Positions 1 to 8,453 of a stretch of 40,490 bases of DNA are shown piece after piece. Below the pieces are notes generated by a model, which had not been told where the DNA came from, did no database searches, and saw nothing but the letters and a program-made list of their open reading frames with translations. The stretch comes from Eubacterium sp. An11 (GTDB taxonomy: Bacteria > Bacillota > Clostridia > Lachnospirales > Lachnospiraceae), in NCBI RefSeq assembly GCF_002161065.1, contig NZ_NFLV01000029.1:1-40490 (forward strand), in the 5' to 3' direction. Positions within the stretch are counted from its first letter, which is position 1, and each line of letters begins with the position of its first letter. Position numbers and translations under genes: made by a program.

Positions 1-54
1 TAAAATTTCATTAATAATTCTGAAAATATCATAAATGGAAAGGGGTTTTGAGAT

Positions 55-231
55 GTGAAGGCAGGAGGATATAAAGAACAGACTTTTCTCATCAAAGTGC
101 TGAACGATCAGCACGGCACCTGGCAGGGCAGTATTCTCTGGGCCGAAGGAAAGAAAGAACAGAATTTTCGAAGCGCCTTGGAAATGTTGAAATTGATAGA
201 CAATGCTTTAGTTCAGAAGAATAAAAAATAG
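55..231 (+). CDS. Small conserved-looking protein leading the pilus operon (58 aa)
   Basis: This short reading frame opens with GTG. An in-frame stop lies just upstream at 49-51, so GTG 55 is the only usable start, and AAAGGGG at 40-46 is its ribosome site. The protein has no signal peptide and is probably cytosolic. It contains the motif HGTWQGSILWAEGKKEQ followed by FRSALEMLKLIDNAL. I recall similar short proteins with a WQG...W.E..K...FRS.LEL..LID pattern in clostridial genomes, but I know of no assigned function. It ends 12 bases before the adhesin start and is probably the first gene of the pilus operon, although its promoter would lie at or beyond the window edge. A regulatory role in pilus expression would be a guess. 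Confidence 0.7.
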   Translation: MKAGGYKEQTFLIKVLNDQHGTWQGSILWAEGKKEQNFRSALEMLKLIDNALVQKNKK

Positions 232-243
232 GAGGAGGCAGCC

Positions 244-3200
244 ATGAAAAGTAAAATGAAGAAAAAAATGATCGCGTTCCTGCTTTGTATGGTGCTGGTC
301 ATCTGCAACAGCGTCTCCATACTGGCGGACACTCCGGCAGCAGAGACGACCACCACAGAACAAAAGGCAAAAGAGACCAGAACGGCAAAGAATGAAGGTA
401 CATCGGAGGAAGAGAAATCTTCAGATAATAGTAAAGATACGTCGAAGTCTTCAGAAGAGACCGAAGAAACGAAAGAGGAGGCTCCTGAGACGAAGGCCAC
501 GAAAAAGAAGGAAGAAACTACAGGGGCAACCACGGAGAAAAAGGAAGAGTCTACCACAGCAACGACCACAGAAAAGAAAGAAGAGACAGAAGAAGCTTCT
601 GAAATATCTGAGAAGAAAGAGACAGAGGAAGCTGAGGAAACAGCAACGACTGGAAGTGAAGAAGAAACTTCTGAAGCTGCTGAGGAGACATCAGAATCAG
701 AGGAAGAGACAACAGTTTCGGCAGATCTTGTATATGAAGATGATGATGTAAAAATTACAGTTGGTGCTAATGAAAAAAATGCAATTCCAGAAGGTGCAAC
801 TCTCAAAGTAGTACCTGTATTAAAAGATGATGATAAAACAACAGAGCAATATCAGGAAGTAGAGAAGAAGCTGGAAGAAAAAGCTACGAATGAGGAGTAT
901 GATATTGCAGGTTTTTTAGCATATGATATTACTTTTGTAGATGAAGGTGGAAATAAAGTAGAACCTGACGGAGAAGTTCAGGTGTCAATGGAATACAAAG
1001 AATCTGCTGTACCAGTAGAAATAAAAGATGATACAACAGATTCAAATGTAACTGTGATGCACCTGGAAGAAAATGAAGAAGGTCAGGTAAAAGAAGTTGT
1101 CGATATGTCAAAAAATGATCAGTTGAAAGATGTAAAGACAACAGAAACGCAAAAAATTGAAAAAGCAGAATTTGTTACAGATTCATTTTCTGTATTTACT
1201 ATAACGTGGATAAGAAATGACGATAGGGAGGATAATACATTTAATTTTTCATCACAGATTCATATGGTAAAGCAGGAAGATGGAAATAGATATGTTGACA
1301 TGACTGCAACTGTATCTGAAGGTAATTTGATATTGGAAACAGAAGACGCCAATCCTGTGTTGTATACTAGTACAATATCTTCTTCCGGAACGAATAATCA
1401 GTTATATAGCGTTCAAGAAAGTTATACAACATATCGTTTTACCGGGGCGTATGTAGCGATAAAAAATACCATAACATATTACAATATCGCCGAAGATGCT
1501 CAAAAAATCACAAAATTGACAGGAAGAAAAAATTCTGTTGGTCAAAAAGTTATGATGTATCAGTTAACTGGAGATACTTCCTATCGAAATCTGGAGAATA
1601 ATCAATGTGTTGTCTTTGTTTATTCGGATGATTCGCTGACAACCAGTGCGCAGTGTTATTCACAGAATGGAGAGCAGTTGTCATATGGTGATCGGAATCA
1701 AAAGGATGTTAATTTAATGAGTATTGGAGACAACCTTGATGTTCGTAACGATAATGAAGTGATTCCAAGTATTAGTAACTATACATATAGTTACACTGTT
1801 GTTGGAGAAGGAGATAATGCCATTGAGGTAGATTACCTGAGATACACAAACGGTTATCTTCAATACAGTCTGGATGGTATGAACTGGTCAGATGTGAACA
1901 GTGAGCCGGTGAAGTTTATCTATAGCTCGAATGGTGGATATGGTTATGATGCGGAGCCGGGTCAGATTAAAACAGCTGATACCAGAGGACTGATTGATAT
2001 TGATTTATTTAATTATGACGATGCAGATAATTTCGGTGGATTGAAGTTTGGAGGCGATGTTGGTCAGTGGACAGGCGATAAAACGGTGACGCAAGGTTTG
2101 GTTGCAGCTGATTTGTCAGAAAACGGATATCCGGTATTGAGTGGAAAAAAGATAGATTTTGTGAATGATCCATCCATAGATAAAACAGAAGATCAACATG
2201 TTGTGTATAATTTAGGAACGGATAGTTTGGAAAGTTTATTTGATGGAAGTTGGAACACAGATAGTAAAAATTATGGACTAAATCATTTGTTTATTTATAA
2301 TCCAGATACTGGTTATTACAGTTACGATAGTGATTCTAATTACGCATATTATGATATCAGTGAAAATAATACAGAAAGGAATTTTATTGTTTATAATCAA
2401 GCAAAAGTAAAGGGAAGTAGCAATGAGACAATTAATGGCGCGTTTATGCCGTTTTCAGAGTGGAACGATAGTACGTGGGATAAAGAGTATACCTTTGGAA
2501 TGCATATCGGATTTGATTTTACTCAACCAGAAAATGGACAAGTAAATGGACAGGATATGACATTTGAGTTTAGCGGAGACGATGATGTATGGGTATTCAT
2601 TGGTGGAAAACTGGTGCTTGATATTGGTGGTATCCATAATGCGGCGTCTGGATCAATTAACTTTGCTACAGGAGAGGTTTACGTTAATGGTGAGAGGCAA
2701 GCTTCTTTAAGCGAGATATTTGATTTAAGTGGAGAGACTTTTACGAATAATTCAACACACCGTTTGGAATTTTTCTATTTAGAAAGAGGTGCAGGGGCAT
2801 CAAATTGCTCTCTGAAATTTAATATGCCTCCAAAAAAAAGCGATACCATCGAGATAACAAAAGAAATTACTAATACGGATAAAAAGAAATATGCCAATAT
2901 TGAGTTTTCTTTTAAAGCGTATCTTCAGGACGAAGAATTTGAAGATGAAGTATATGAGGTAATTCCAAAAGGAACACTATATAAAGTCAAGAAAAATGGT
3001 GAGCTGACAGGAGAAACCAGAGAAGTGGGCGATGGAAACATCTTTAAATTAAAATCTGGCGAAACAGCAGTATTTGAAGATATAAACCCAAACCTGAAAT
3101 ATTATGTTCAGGAAGTTGCCGTAGACTCCGATGAGTTTGATAAAGTAGAAATTGATGGCTGGGAGGTAGAGTATATTAATGATAAAGAAGAGACGGTAGA

Positions 3201-4767
3201 TACAGATGTGGGTGATCCTGATAAAGTTAAACCAAATCAGAATTATATTGCTCAGTCTAAACCAAAAGTAGTCAGTGAAAATGCGGTTATCAAATTTAAA
3301 AATAACTGTGCAGAAAGTAATATGAATGAACTTCAGATAACCAAATATATGGCGGAAGGTCAGGAGTATCAGGCTAACGATACATTTACATTGCTTGTAA
3401 AGTTGGAGGATACAGATGGAAATCTGGTGCCGTATGAAGGAGAGTATTACATAACCCAAGGTGAAGGAAATGACACAAAATATTATAATAGTAACTTTAA
3501 TCAGATAGAGGGGGGTGAACCTGCAGGAAAAACGGAGGATGGCAAAATTCCAATCCGTGTTGGATATACGGTTTCTATAACTGATATTATGTCTGGAACC
3601 AGTTTTGATGTGGAAGAAACAGGACTGGATGGAGCCACGTATGATGCGCCTACTATAAATGTAGTGAAAGAGACGGCTGGCAATTCTGATGTTACAGATG
3701 ATAACGGTCAGCCAGTTGGAAAAGGTAGCATTTTATTAAGCCAAAATGCCCAAGTCACAGTCACTAATAGTAAAAAGATAAAAGACATTTACGCTGAAAA
3801 AGCATGGGGAAGTGATGCTTCTGATACCAGAAAACGCGAAGCAGTAAAGTTTGGTCTTTTCAAAGAAGAAAAAAATAATCAAGATAAAACAGTATTATCT
3901 TTGATTCAGGTAAAAGATGTAGATGCTCCGGCTTGGAAATGCACATTTAAAAATGTGCCGGTGAAGGATGCAAACAACCAGGATATTACTTATTACGTTA
4001 AAGAAGTACGGAAAGTTTCTAATAGTGAAAAAAATGAACCTGACGTGTACGGATTAACTGTAGATGGAGACACAAACTATTATCAGGTTATAGATTCTGC
4101 AGATGAAGAGACCGATAATGATTCCTTCAATCCATATTATGAAGTCAATGAGACGGTAGCAGGAACTGGCACACAAGAAGATCCATATGTTATCACTAAC
4201 ATTTTAAAGACATTCAACGTAAATGTTGTGAAGACAGGCAGTGATGACCAGTTGTTAGCAGGTGTGGAGTTCCAGTTGTGCCGTGATAAAAATGGTGAAA
4301 ATCCACTTAAATTTACTGGAAGTAGTGGTCAATATGTTTATAGTGTAAGTGGAGAAATTGATACCCTTGTTACAATTGATAACACAGGAAAAAATGATGA
4401 GGGTGAATACAATCCAAACCTTACAATCACTGGATTGCCAGCAGGAACATACTACCTGATTGAAACAAAAACAGTTAGTGGTCATAGTCTTTTAGCAAAC
4501 CCGGTTGAAGTAATTCTGCCGATTACAAATACAGATGGAGCGGATGGAGACTATTACTATACAGAAACAGTGGGTGAAGAGACGACATATTATTATGATG
4601 TAAATACCTTTAATATTAAAAATAATCAACTCTTCACCATGCCAGAAGCCGGTGGTCGCAACATCTTCATGCTGACTCTCGCCGGAACCGCCATGATTGC
4701 GCTGGCAGCTGGAAGCACCATCTACTACCGCAGAAGACGCGGCGTACATAACAAAACAAAAAGATAA
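244..4767 (+). CDS. Large LPXTG-type surface adhesin, probable pilus tip protein
   Basis: This 1507-aa wall-anchored protein has a Sec signal peptide (about residues 1-28, basic start then a Leu/Val core ending near ILADT). A low-complexity Glu/Lys/Thr/Ser segment (about 31-157) follows and would form an extended stalk. A fibro-slime/PA14-like module lies near 775-830, with GDDDVWVFIGG and LDIGGIHN. Several Cna-B-like beta domains fill about 860-1450. The sorting signal is MPEAGG at 1466-1471, followed by a hydrophobic helix and an RRRRG tail. The signal departs from LPXTG (Met for Leu, Ala for Thr). Size and first position before the backbone pilin and sortases suggest a tip adhesin; its ligand is unknown. 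The start has a strong site (GGAGGAGG). The interior is AT-rich while both ends match the GC-richer flanks. Confidence 0.88.
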   Translation: MKSKMKKKMIAFLLCMVLVICNSVSILADTPAAETTTTEQKAKETRTAKNEGTSEEEKSSDNSKDTSKSSEETEETKEEAPETKATKKKEETTGATTEKKEESTTATTTEKKEETEEASEISEKKETEEAEETATTGSEEETSEAAEETSESEEETTVSADLVYEDDDVKITVGANEKNAIPEGATLKVVPVLKDDDKTTEQYQEVEKKLEEKATNEEYDIAGFLAYDITFVDEGGNKVEPDGEVQVSMEYKESAVPVEIKDDTTDSNVTVMHLEENEEGQVKEVVDMSKNDQLKDVKTTETQKIEKAEFVTDSFSVFTITWIRNDDREDNTFNFSSQIHMVKQEDGNRYVDMTATVSEGNLILETEDANPVLYTSTISSSGTNNQLYSVQESYTTYRFTGAYVAIKNTITYYNIAEDAQKITKLTGRKNSVGQKVMMYQLTGDTSYRNLENNQCVVFVYSDDSLTTSAQCYSQNGEQLSYGDRNQKDVNLMSIGDNLDVRNDNEVIPSISNYTYSYTVVGEGDNAIEVDYLRYTNGYLQYSLDGMNWSDVNSEPVKFIYSSNGGYGYDAEPGQIKTADTRGLIDIDLFNYDDADNFGGLKFGGDVGQWTGDKTVTQGLVAADLSENGYPVLSGKKIDFVNDPSIDKTEDQHVVYNLGTDSLESLFDGSWNTDSKNYGLNHLFIYNPDTGYYSYDSDSNYAYYDISENNTERNFIVYNQAKVKGSSNETINGAFMPFSEWNDSTWDKEYTFGMHIGFDFTQPENGQVNGQDMTFEFSGDDDVWVFIGGKLVLDIGGIHNAASGSINFATGEVYVNGERQASLSEIFDLSGETFTNNSTHRLEFFYLERGAGASNCSLKFNMPPKKSDTIEITKEITNTDKKKYANIEFSFKAYLQDEEFEDEVYEVIPKGTLYKVKKNGELTGETREVGDGNIFKLKSGETAVFEDINPNLKYYVQEVAVDSDEFDKVEIDGWEVEYINDKEETVDTDVGDPDKVKPNQNYIAQSKPKVVSENAVIKFKNNCAESNMNELQITKYMAEGQEYQANDTFTLLVKLEDTDGNLVPYEGEYYITQGEGNDTKYYNSNFNQIEGGEPAGKTEDGKIPIRVGYTVSITDIMSGTSFDVEETGLDGATYDAPTINVVKETAGNSDVTDDNGQPVGKGSILLSQNAQVTVTNSKKIKDIYAEKAWGSDASDTRKREAVKFGLFKEEKNNQDKTVLSLIQVKDVDAPAWKCTFKNVPVKDANNQDITYYVKEVRKVSNSEKNEPDVYGLTVDGDTNYYQVIDSADEETDNDSFNPYYEVNETVAGTGTQEDPYVITNILKTFNVNVVKTGSDDQLLAGVEFQLCRDKNGENPLKFTGSSGQYVYSVSGEIDTLVTIDNTGKNDEGEYNPNLTITGLPAGTYYLIETKTVSGHSLLANPVEVILPITNTDGADGDYYYTETVGEETTYYYDVNTFNIKNNQLFTMPEAGGRNIFMLTLAGTAMIALAAGSTIYYRRRRGVHNKTKR

Positions 4768-4961
4768 CATTACATAACAACAGGTAACTTGTAAACAATC
4801 AATTTAATATTTTGCGGGGTAAGAGCTCGCCCCGCTTAATATAAAACGTAGTAAAAATGATATTGCGGGCTGTGGAAACAGCAATGTGTAGCAGCCCCAA
4901 ATATCATAAAAGGTCAAAAAGGCCATAACAAAAAATATAAAAAGAAAAGGAGACAAAAACT
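4768..4961 (+). promoter_or_regulatory. Intergenic region with two hairpins between adhesin and backbone pilin
   Basis: Two inverted repeats are visible. GCGGGG at 4814-4819 pairs with CCCCGC at 4830-4835 and is followed by an A/T-rich run with no strong U-tract. GGGCTG at 4867-4872 can pair with CAGCCC at 4892-4897. The backbone gene then has its own site (AAAAGGAG, 4945-4952). The first hairpin could act as a partial terminator or as a processing or stability element, so that backbone and tip are made in different amounts. I see no convincing consensus promoter here. Confidence 0.4.
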
Positions 4962-6482
4962 ATGAAGAAATTAATGAAAAAACTCATAGCAATGGCTGCG
5001 GCGCTGGTTATGATCGTAACCTTACTGCCGGCAGTAGGAGCAAAGGCGGAATCAATACCTACGACCGTTGATGGAAGTAAGAAGGGTACAGTAACTATTA
5101 AGAAAGATTATGGAAAAAATGGGGAAGTAGACGGACAAGTAGGAGGTGTAACTTTTAGTTTATATAAAATTGCATCTTTTACTCCAGGAGAAAATGGAAC
5201 ATATTCAAAATGGGAATTAGAGGATAGCTATGCAGATATTAAAGGATTAGATCCAGATACTTTGGGAAATGTGGATACCACAGCTTTAGAGAATAAAGTT
5301 AAAGATATTCAAGATATAATTACAAAAAATAAGATTACAGCAGCATACACGGGAACAACAGCAGAGAAAAGTGAAAACAATGAGATTTTTGGATATGTAA
5401 CAATTCCAGATATTAATCTTGGATATTATCTGGTTGTAGAAACAGGAGTGCCTTCAGGTTATGTTGCAAGTAAACCATTTTTTATTTCTGTACCAAGAAC
5501 AAATAAAAATGGGTCATACTGGGAATATAAGTTTATAGTGGAACCAAAAAATGAAAAAGTACCTCCTATTGATAAAACAGCAGATACAGATACAGCAGGA
5601 GTAGGAGATGATATTACGTATACTCTTACTGGTCCGAGTGTTCCTATATATGATGATTCCTATGATAAAAGCACTTTAAAATATATTATTACTGATACAA
5701 TGTCAGAGGGCCTGACTTTTGAAAAAGAAACAAGTGAAGGTATTTCTAATATTAGAGTTGAGTCTGTTACAGAAGATGGAAAGACTACTTTAAAGGAAAA
5801 TACAGATTATACTTATAGTTTTGCAAATCAGAAATTAACAATTTCTTTGACAGGTGCGCAGGTGACTGCACAAGCAGGAAAGCAGATTGTCGTAACATAC
5901 ACGGCCAAGATTAATGAAAAAGCCGTTGTAGGTAGCGTTGGTAATGATAATACTGTTGTTTTAGAATATACAAATAAACCTGGTTCTAGTATAACTAGTC
6001 AAGATAATAAAAAAGTATATTCTTTTAAAATCCAAGTCAATAAAAAGAATCAAAGTAGTAAACCGTTAGAAGGAGCTATATTTGATTTATATAGGGATGA
6101 AGCATGTACAGACCGGGTAGCTCAGGGAACATCTGATTCAAATGGTATTATTGAGTTTGGAAAAACAATAAAAGCAGGAACATATTACTTAAAAGAGTTA
6201 AAGGCACCAAATGGATATACATTATTAACTTCTCCAATTAAAGTAGAGATTTATGATGCGAATAGAGACGAAGATACTTATGAATTTGAGTATAAAGTAA
6301 ATAATGATGCAACAGGTATTGACATTGGAGATAATGGAATTGTTTCCATAGATGTTGTAAACCATAGTGGCTTCTCCCTCCCATCTACCGGTGGCATGGG
6401 TACCTACCTTTTCACTATCGGCGGTATCGTCATCATGGCAGGCGCAGCATTTGCTCTCATCGCTATGAAGAAAAGAGCCTAG
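4962..6482 (+). CDS. Backbone (major) pilin, Cna-B type with LPSTGG anchor
   Basis: This 506-aa protein is the likely polymerising shaft subunit. It has a signal peptide (1-30, cleavage near AKAES) and an N-terminal pilin domain ending in the pilin motif W187...VEPKN, where K196 is the expected lysine joined to the next subunit's threonine. An isopeptide-forming middle domain and a C-terminal SpaA/Cna-B domain follow. The latter carries the E-box-like YYLKELKAPNGYT (Y408 onward, E412), which normally catalyses an internal isopeptide bond. The sorting signal is canonical LPSTGG at 473-478, then a membrane helix and KKRA. It lies upstream of two class C sortases. As in the adhesin, codons between the ends are AT-rich, but the last 40 are GC-rich, suggesting exchange of the exposed part. 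Confidence 0.93.
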   Translation: MKKLMKKLIAMAAALVMIVTLLPAVGAKAESIPTTVDGSKKGTVTIKKDYGKNGEVDGQVGGVTFSLYKIASFTPGENGTYSKWELEDSYADIKGLDPDTLGNVDTTALENKVKDIQDIITKNKITAAYTGTTAEKSENNEIFGYVTIPDINLGYYLVVETGVPSGYVASKPFFISVPRTNKNGSYWEYKFIVEPKNEKVPPIDKTADTDTAGVGDDITYTLTGPSVPIYDDSYDKSTLKYIITDTMSEGLTFEKETSEGISNIRVESVTEDGKTTLKENTDYTYSFANQKLTISLTGAQVTAQAGKQIVVTYTAKINEKAVVGSVGNDNTVVLEYTNKPGSSITSQDNKKVYSFKIQVNKKNQSSKPLEGAIFDLYRDEACTDRVAQGTSDSNGIIEFGKTIKAGTYYLKELKAPNGYTLLTSPIKVEIYDANRDEDTYEFEYKVNNDATGIDIGDNGIVSIDVVNHSGFSLPSTGGMGTYLFTIGGIVIMAGAAFALIAMKKRA

Positions 6483-6557
6483 TCGGGAATAAAGACTACA
6501 GTTCATAAAGACAACAGTCTAAAAAGATACATAAATGTATCAACAATAATATCTCAA

Positions 6558-6712
6558 TCCCATGGTATATCATGGGATGACAGATAATAAAGAAAAACTA
6601 ACATATCCTGAATCCGCAGCCATGTGTTTTCACATGGGCTGCGGTCAGAAAGACATTTTAAAGTGAGACAAAAAATGCAGACCGCGGGGGCCGGGCAGCC
6701 CGGCTCCTGCGG
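6558..6712 (+). promoter_or_regulatory. Three successive hairpins between backbone pilin and sortase genes
   Basis: Three stem-loops lie in the 254-base gap. TCCCATG (6558-6564) pairs with CATGGGA (6571-6577). CCGCAGC plus CATGTG (6614-6626) pairs with 6631-6644 around a TTTT loop, with one bulged base. A GC-rich stem spans 6682-6712, with core GCCGGG/CCCGGC, and ends just before the sortase ribosome site at 6721. None has a good U-tract, so they look like attenuating, processing or stabilising elements. A plausible role is to keep sortase levels well below pilin levels. Confidence 0.5.
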
Positions 6713-6736
6713 AAATAGTAAAGGAGAAGAAGCGCA

Positions 6737-7585
6737 GTGAAAAGATTTCTTCCTATTATAATAATCGTTTTGCTTTTTCTCGGAGGAGCCGGTTTGGTGC
6801 TGTACCCGGTGGTAAGCAGCTGGTACATGGGCCATCATCAGGGTCAGGTTGTGGCGGACTATGATGAGGAAGCGGCAAAGATGTCACAGGAACAGATTGA
6901 AGAAGAACTGGAGAAGGCCAGGAAGTATAACGAGAGCCTTCTGGGAAATGTGGTCCTCACAGACCCGTTCAATGCGGAGGCGCTGGAGGAACAGAATACG
7001 GAGTATGAAGATCTGCTGAATATCGGAGGGGATGGCGTCATGGGGAGCATCGAGATTCCTGGCCAGGATATCTATCTTCCGATCTATCATGGCACAGGCA
7101 GTGAGTCTTTGGAGAAAGGCGCGGGACATCTGCAGAACAGTTCCCTGCCGGTGGGCGGGAAAGGGACCCACGCAGTGATCTCCGGGCATACGGCGCTGCC
7201 GACAGCAGAGATGTTCAATAATCTGTCTGAGGTGGAAGAAGGGGATGTGTTTTACATCCATGTCCTGAATCAGACGCTGGCTTACGAAGTGGATCAGATC
7301 AAGGTTGTCCTCCCGGAGGACATCTCGGATCTGTTGATTGATAAAAATGAAGACTATGTCACACTGGTGACCTGCACGCCTTACGGCATCAACAGCCACC
7401 GGCTTTTGGTGCGGGGGACGAGGATCCCTTACGAGGAGGCGCAGGCAAAGGCGCCGGGGCAGGAGAGCGGATGGGACCCGATGTGGAACGCCTATCTGGC
7501 AGCGGCAGCAGTCGCGGTGATCCTTCTGGTCCTGGCGGGCATCCGGCACAGAAAGAAGAAAGCGGGCAGACAGCATGAGGAATAA
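6737..7585 (+). CDS. srtC: Class C sortase 1 (pilin polymerase)
   Basis: This 282-aa cysteine transpeptidase cleaves the pilin sorting signal at Thr-Gly and joins it to the pilin-motif lysine of the next subunit. It has an N-terminal membrane helix (about 4-24) and the class C lid motif TDPF (D76-P77-F78). The catalytic triad is visible as H151 (ISGHTALP), C213 (VTCTPYG) and R222 (INSHRLLV). A C-terminal hydrophobic helix (about 249-270) and a basic tail are typical of pilus sortases. The start is GTG with AAGGAGA at 6721. It overlaps the next sortase gene by 11 bases, so the two are translationally coupled. Confidence 0.95.
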   Translation: MKRFLPIIIIVLLFLGGAGLVLYPVVSSWYMGHHQGQVVADYDEEAAKMSQEQIEEELEKARKYNESLLGNVVLTDPFNAEALEEQNTEYEDLLNIGGDGVMGSIEIPGQDIYLPIYHGTGSESLEKGAGHLQNSSLPVGGKGTHAVISGHTALPTAEMFNNLSEVEEGDVFYIHVLNQTLAYEVDQIKVVLPEDISDLLIDKNEDYVTLVTCTPYGINSHRLLVRGTRIPYEEAQAKAPGQESGWDPMWNAYLAAAAVAVILLVLAGIRHRKKKAGRQHEE

Positions 7586-8453
7586 GATCATCGGTGCATT
7601 TGCGGTGCTCCTGCTGGCGGCCGGTCTCCTGATCTTTAACTATCCGACGATCAGTACGCTGTATAACCAGCTCCATCAGGGGACGGTCATGGCGGAGTAT
7701 GATGAGAACCTGGCAAAGATGGAGCAGGAAGAACTTGACGCGTATAAGCAGGAGGCCGTGGAATATAATGAGAGACTGGCCGGGAGCGGCGCGGTCCTTC
7801 GGGATGCGTTTACCCAAGGGGATGCCGATGCAGACCCGGAGTATGACGGGATCCTGGATATGGAGGAGAGCGGTGTCATGGGAGCCATTGAGATCCCCGG
7901 CATCAATGTATACCTCCCCATCTACCACGGGACCTCGGCCGATGTGCTGAACATCGGTGTGGGACATTTGAAAGGGACATCCTTTCCGGTGGGAGGAGAG
8001 AGTACCCACAGTGTGCTGACCGGGCACCGGGGACTGCCGACGGCAGAGCTCTTCACCAACCTGGATCAGGTGAAGGAAGGCGATGTTTTCTATATACACA
8101 TCTTAAAAGAGACGCTGGCATATCAAGTGTATGCCATTGAGACGGTCCTGCCGGAGCAGGTGGACAGCCTGGGGATCGAGCAGGGGAGAGATCTGGTGAC
8201 ATTGGTCACCTGTACCCCATATGGGATCAATTCCCACCGTTTATTGATCCATGCGGAGAGGACTGATTATGATGAGACGCAGGGTGATCAGACGAAGACC
8301 ATGAATGAGACTTTATGGCAGTGGCTCCTGTCTCAGAAGACATTCCTGCTTTCTGTGGGAATCGTACTGATAGCGCTTATTTACGGAATCATCCGTTTGA
8401 TCAGGAGAATAAGAAATAACAGCCGTAAAAAGAAGGAGGAGGCGAACCAATGA
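7575..8453 (+). CDS. srtC: Class C sortase 2
   Basis: A second pilus sortase of 292 aa, clearly paralogous to its upstream neighbour. It has an N-terminal membrane helix, catalytic H151 (LTGHRGLP), C213 (VTCTPYG) and R222 (INSHRLLI) at the same residue numbers, and a C-terminal membrane helix (about 263-283) with a basic tail. The lid reads RDAF (77-79) in place of canonical DPF/W, so substrate gating may differ. The two enzymes may divide labour, for example shaft polymerisation against incorporation of the adhesin or minor pilin, but the sequence cannot say which does what. Its stop overlaps the next start in an ATGA junction. Confidence 0.95.
   Translation: MRNKIIGAFAVLLLAAGLLIFNYPTISTLYNQLHQGTVMAEYDENLAKMEQEELDAYKQEAVEYNERLAGSGAVLRDAFTQGDADADPEYDGILDMEESGVMGAIEIPGINVYLPIYHGTSADVLNIGVGHLKGTSFPVGGESTHSVLTGHRGLPTAELFTNLDQVKEGDVFYIHILKETLAYQVYAIETVLPEQVDSLGIEQGRDLVTLVTCTPYGINSHRLLIHAERTDYDETQGDQTKTMNETLWQWLLSQKTFLLSVGIVLIALIYGIIRLIRRIRNNSRKKKEEANQ

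Noticed and set aside
213-806. Long minus-strand frame and a plus-strand Arg/Lys-rich frame (392-751) over the adhesin start
   Set aside because: Both are by-products of the Glu/Lys/Thr low-complexity stalk of the adhesin. Neither has a ribosome site or sensible composition.
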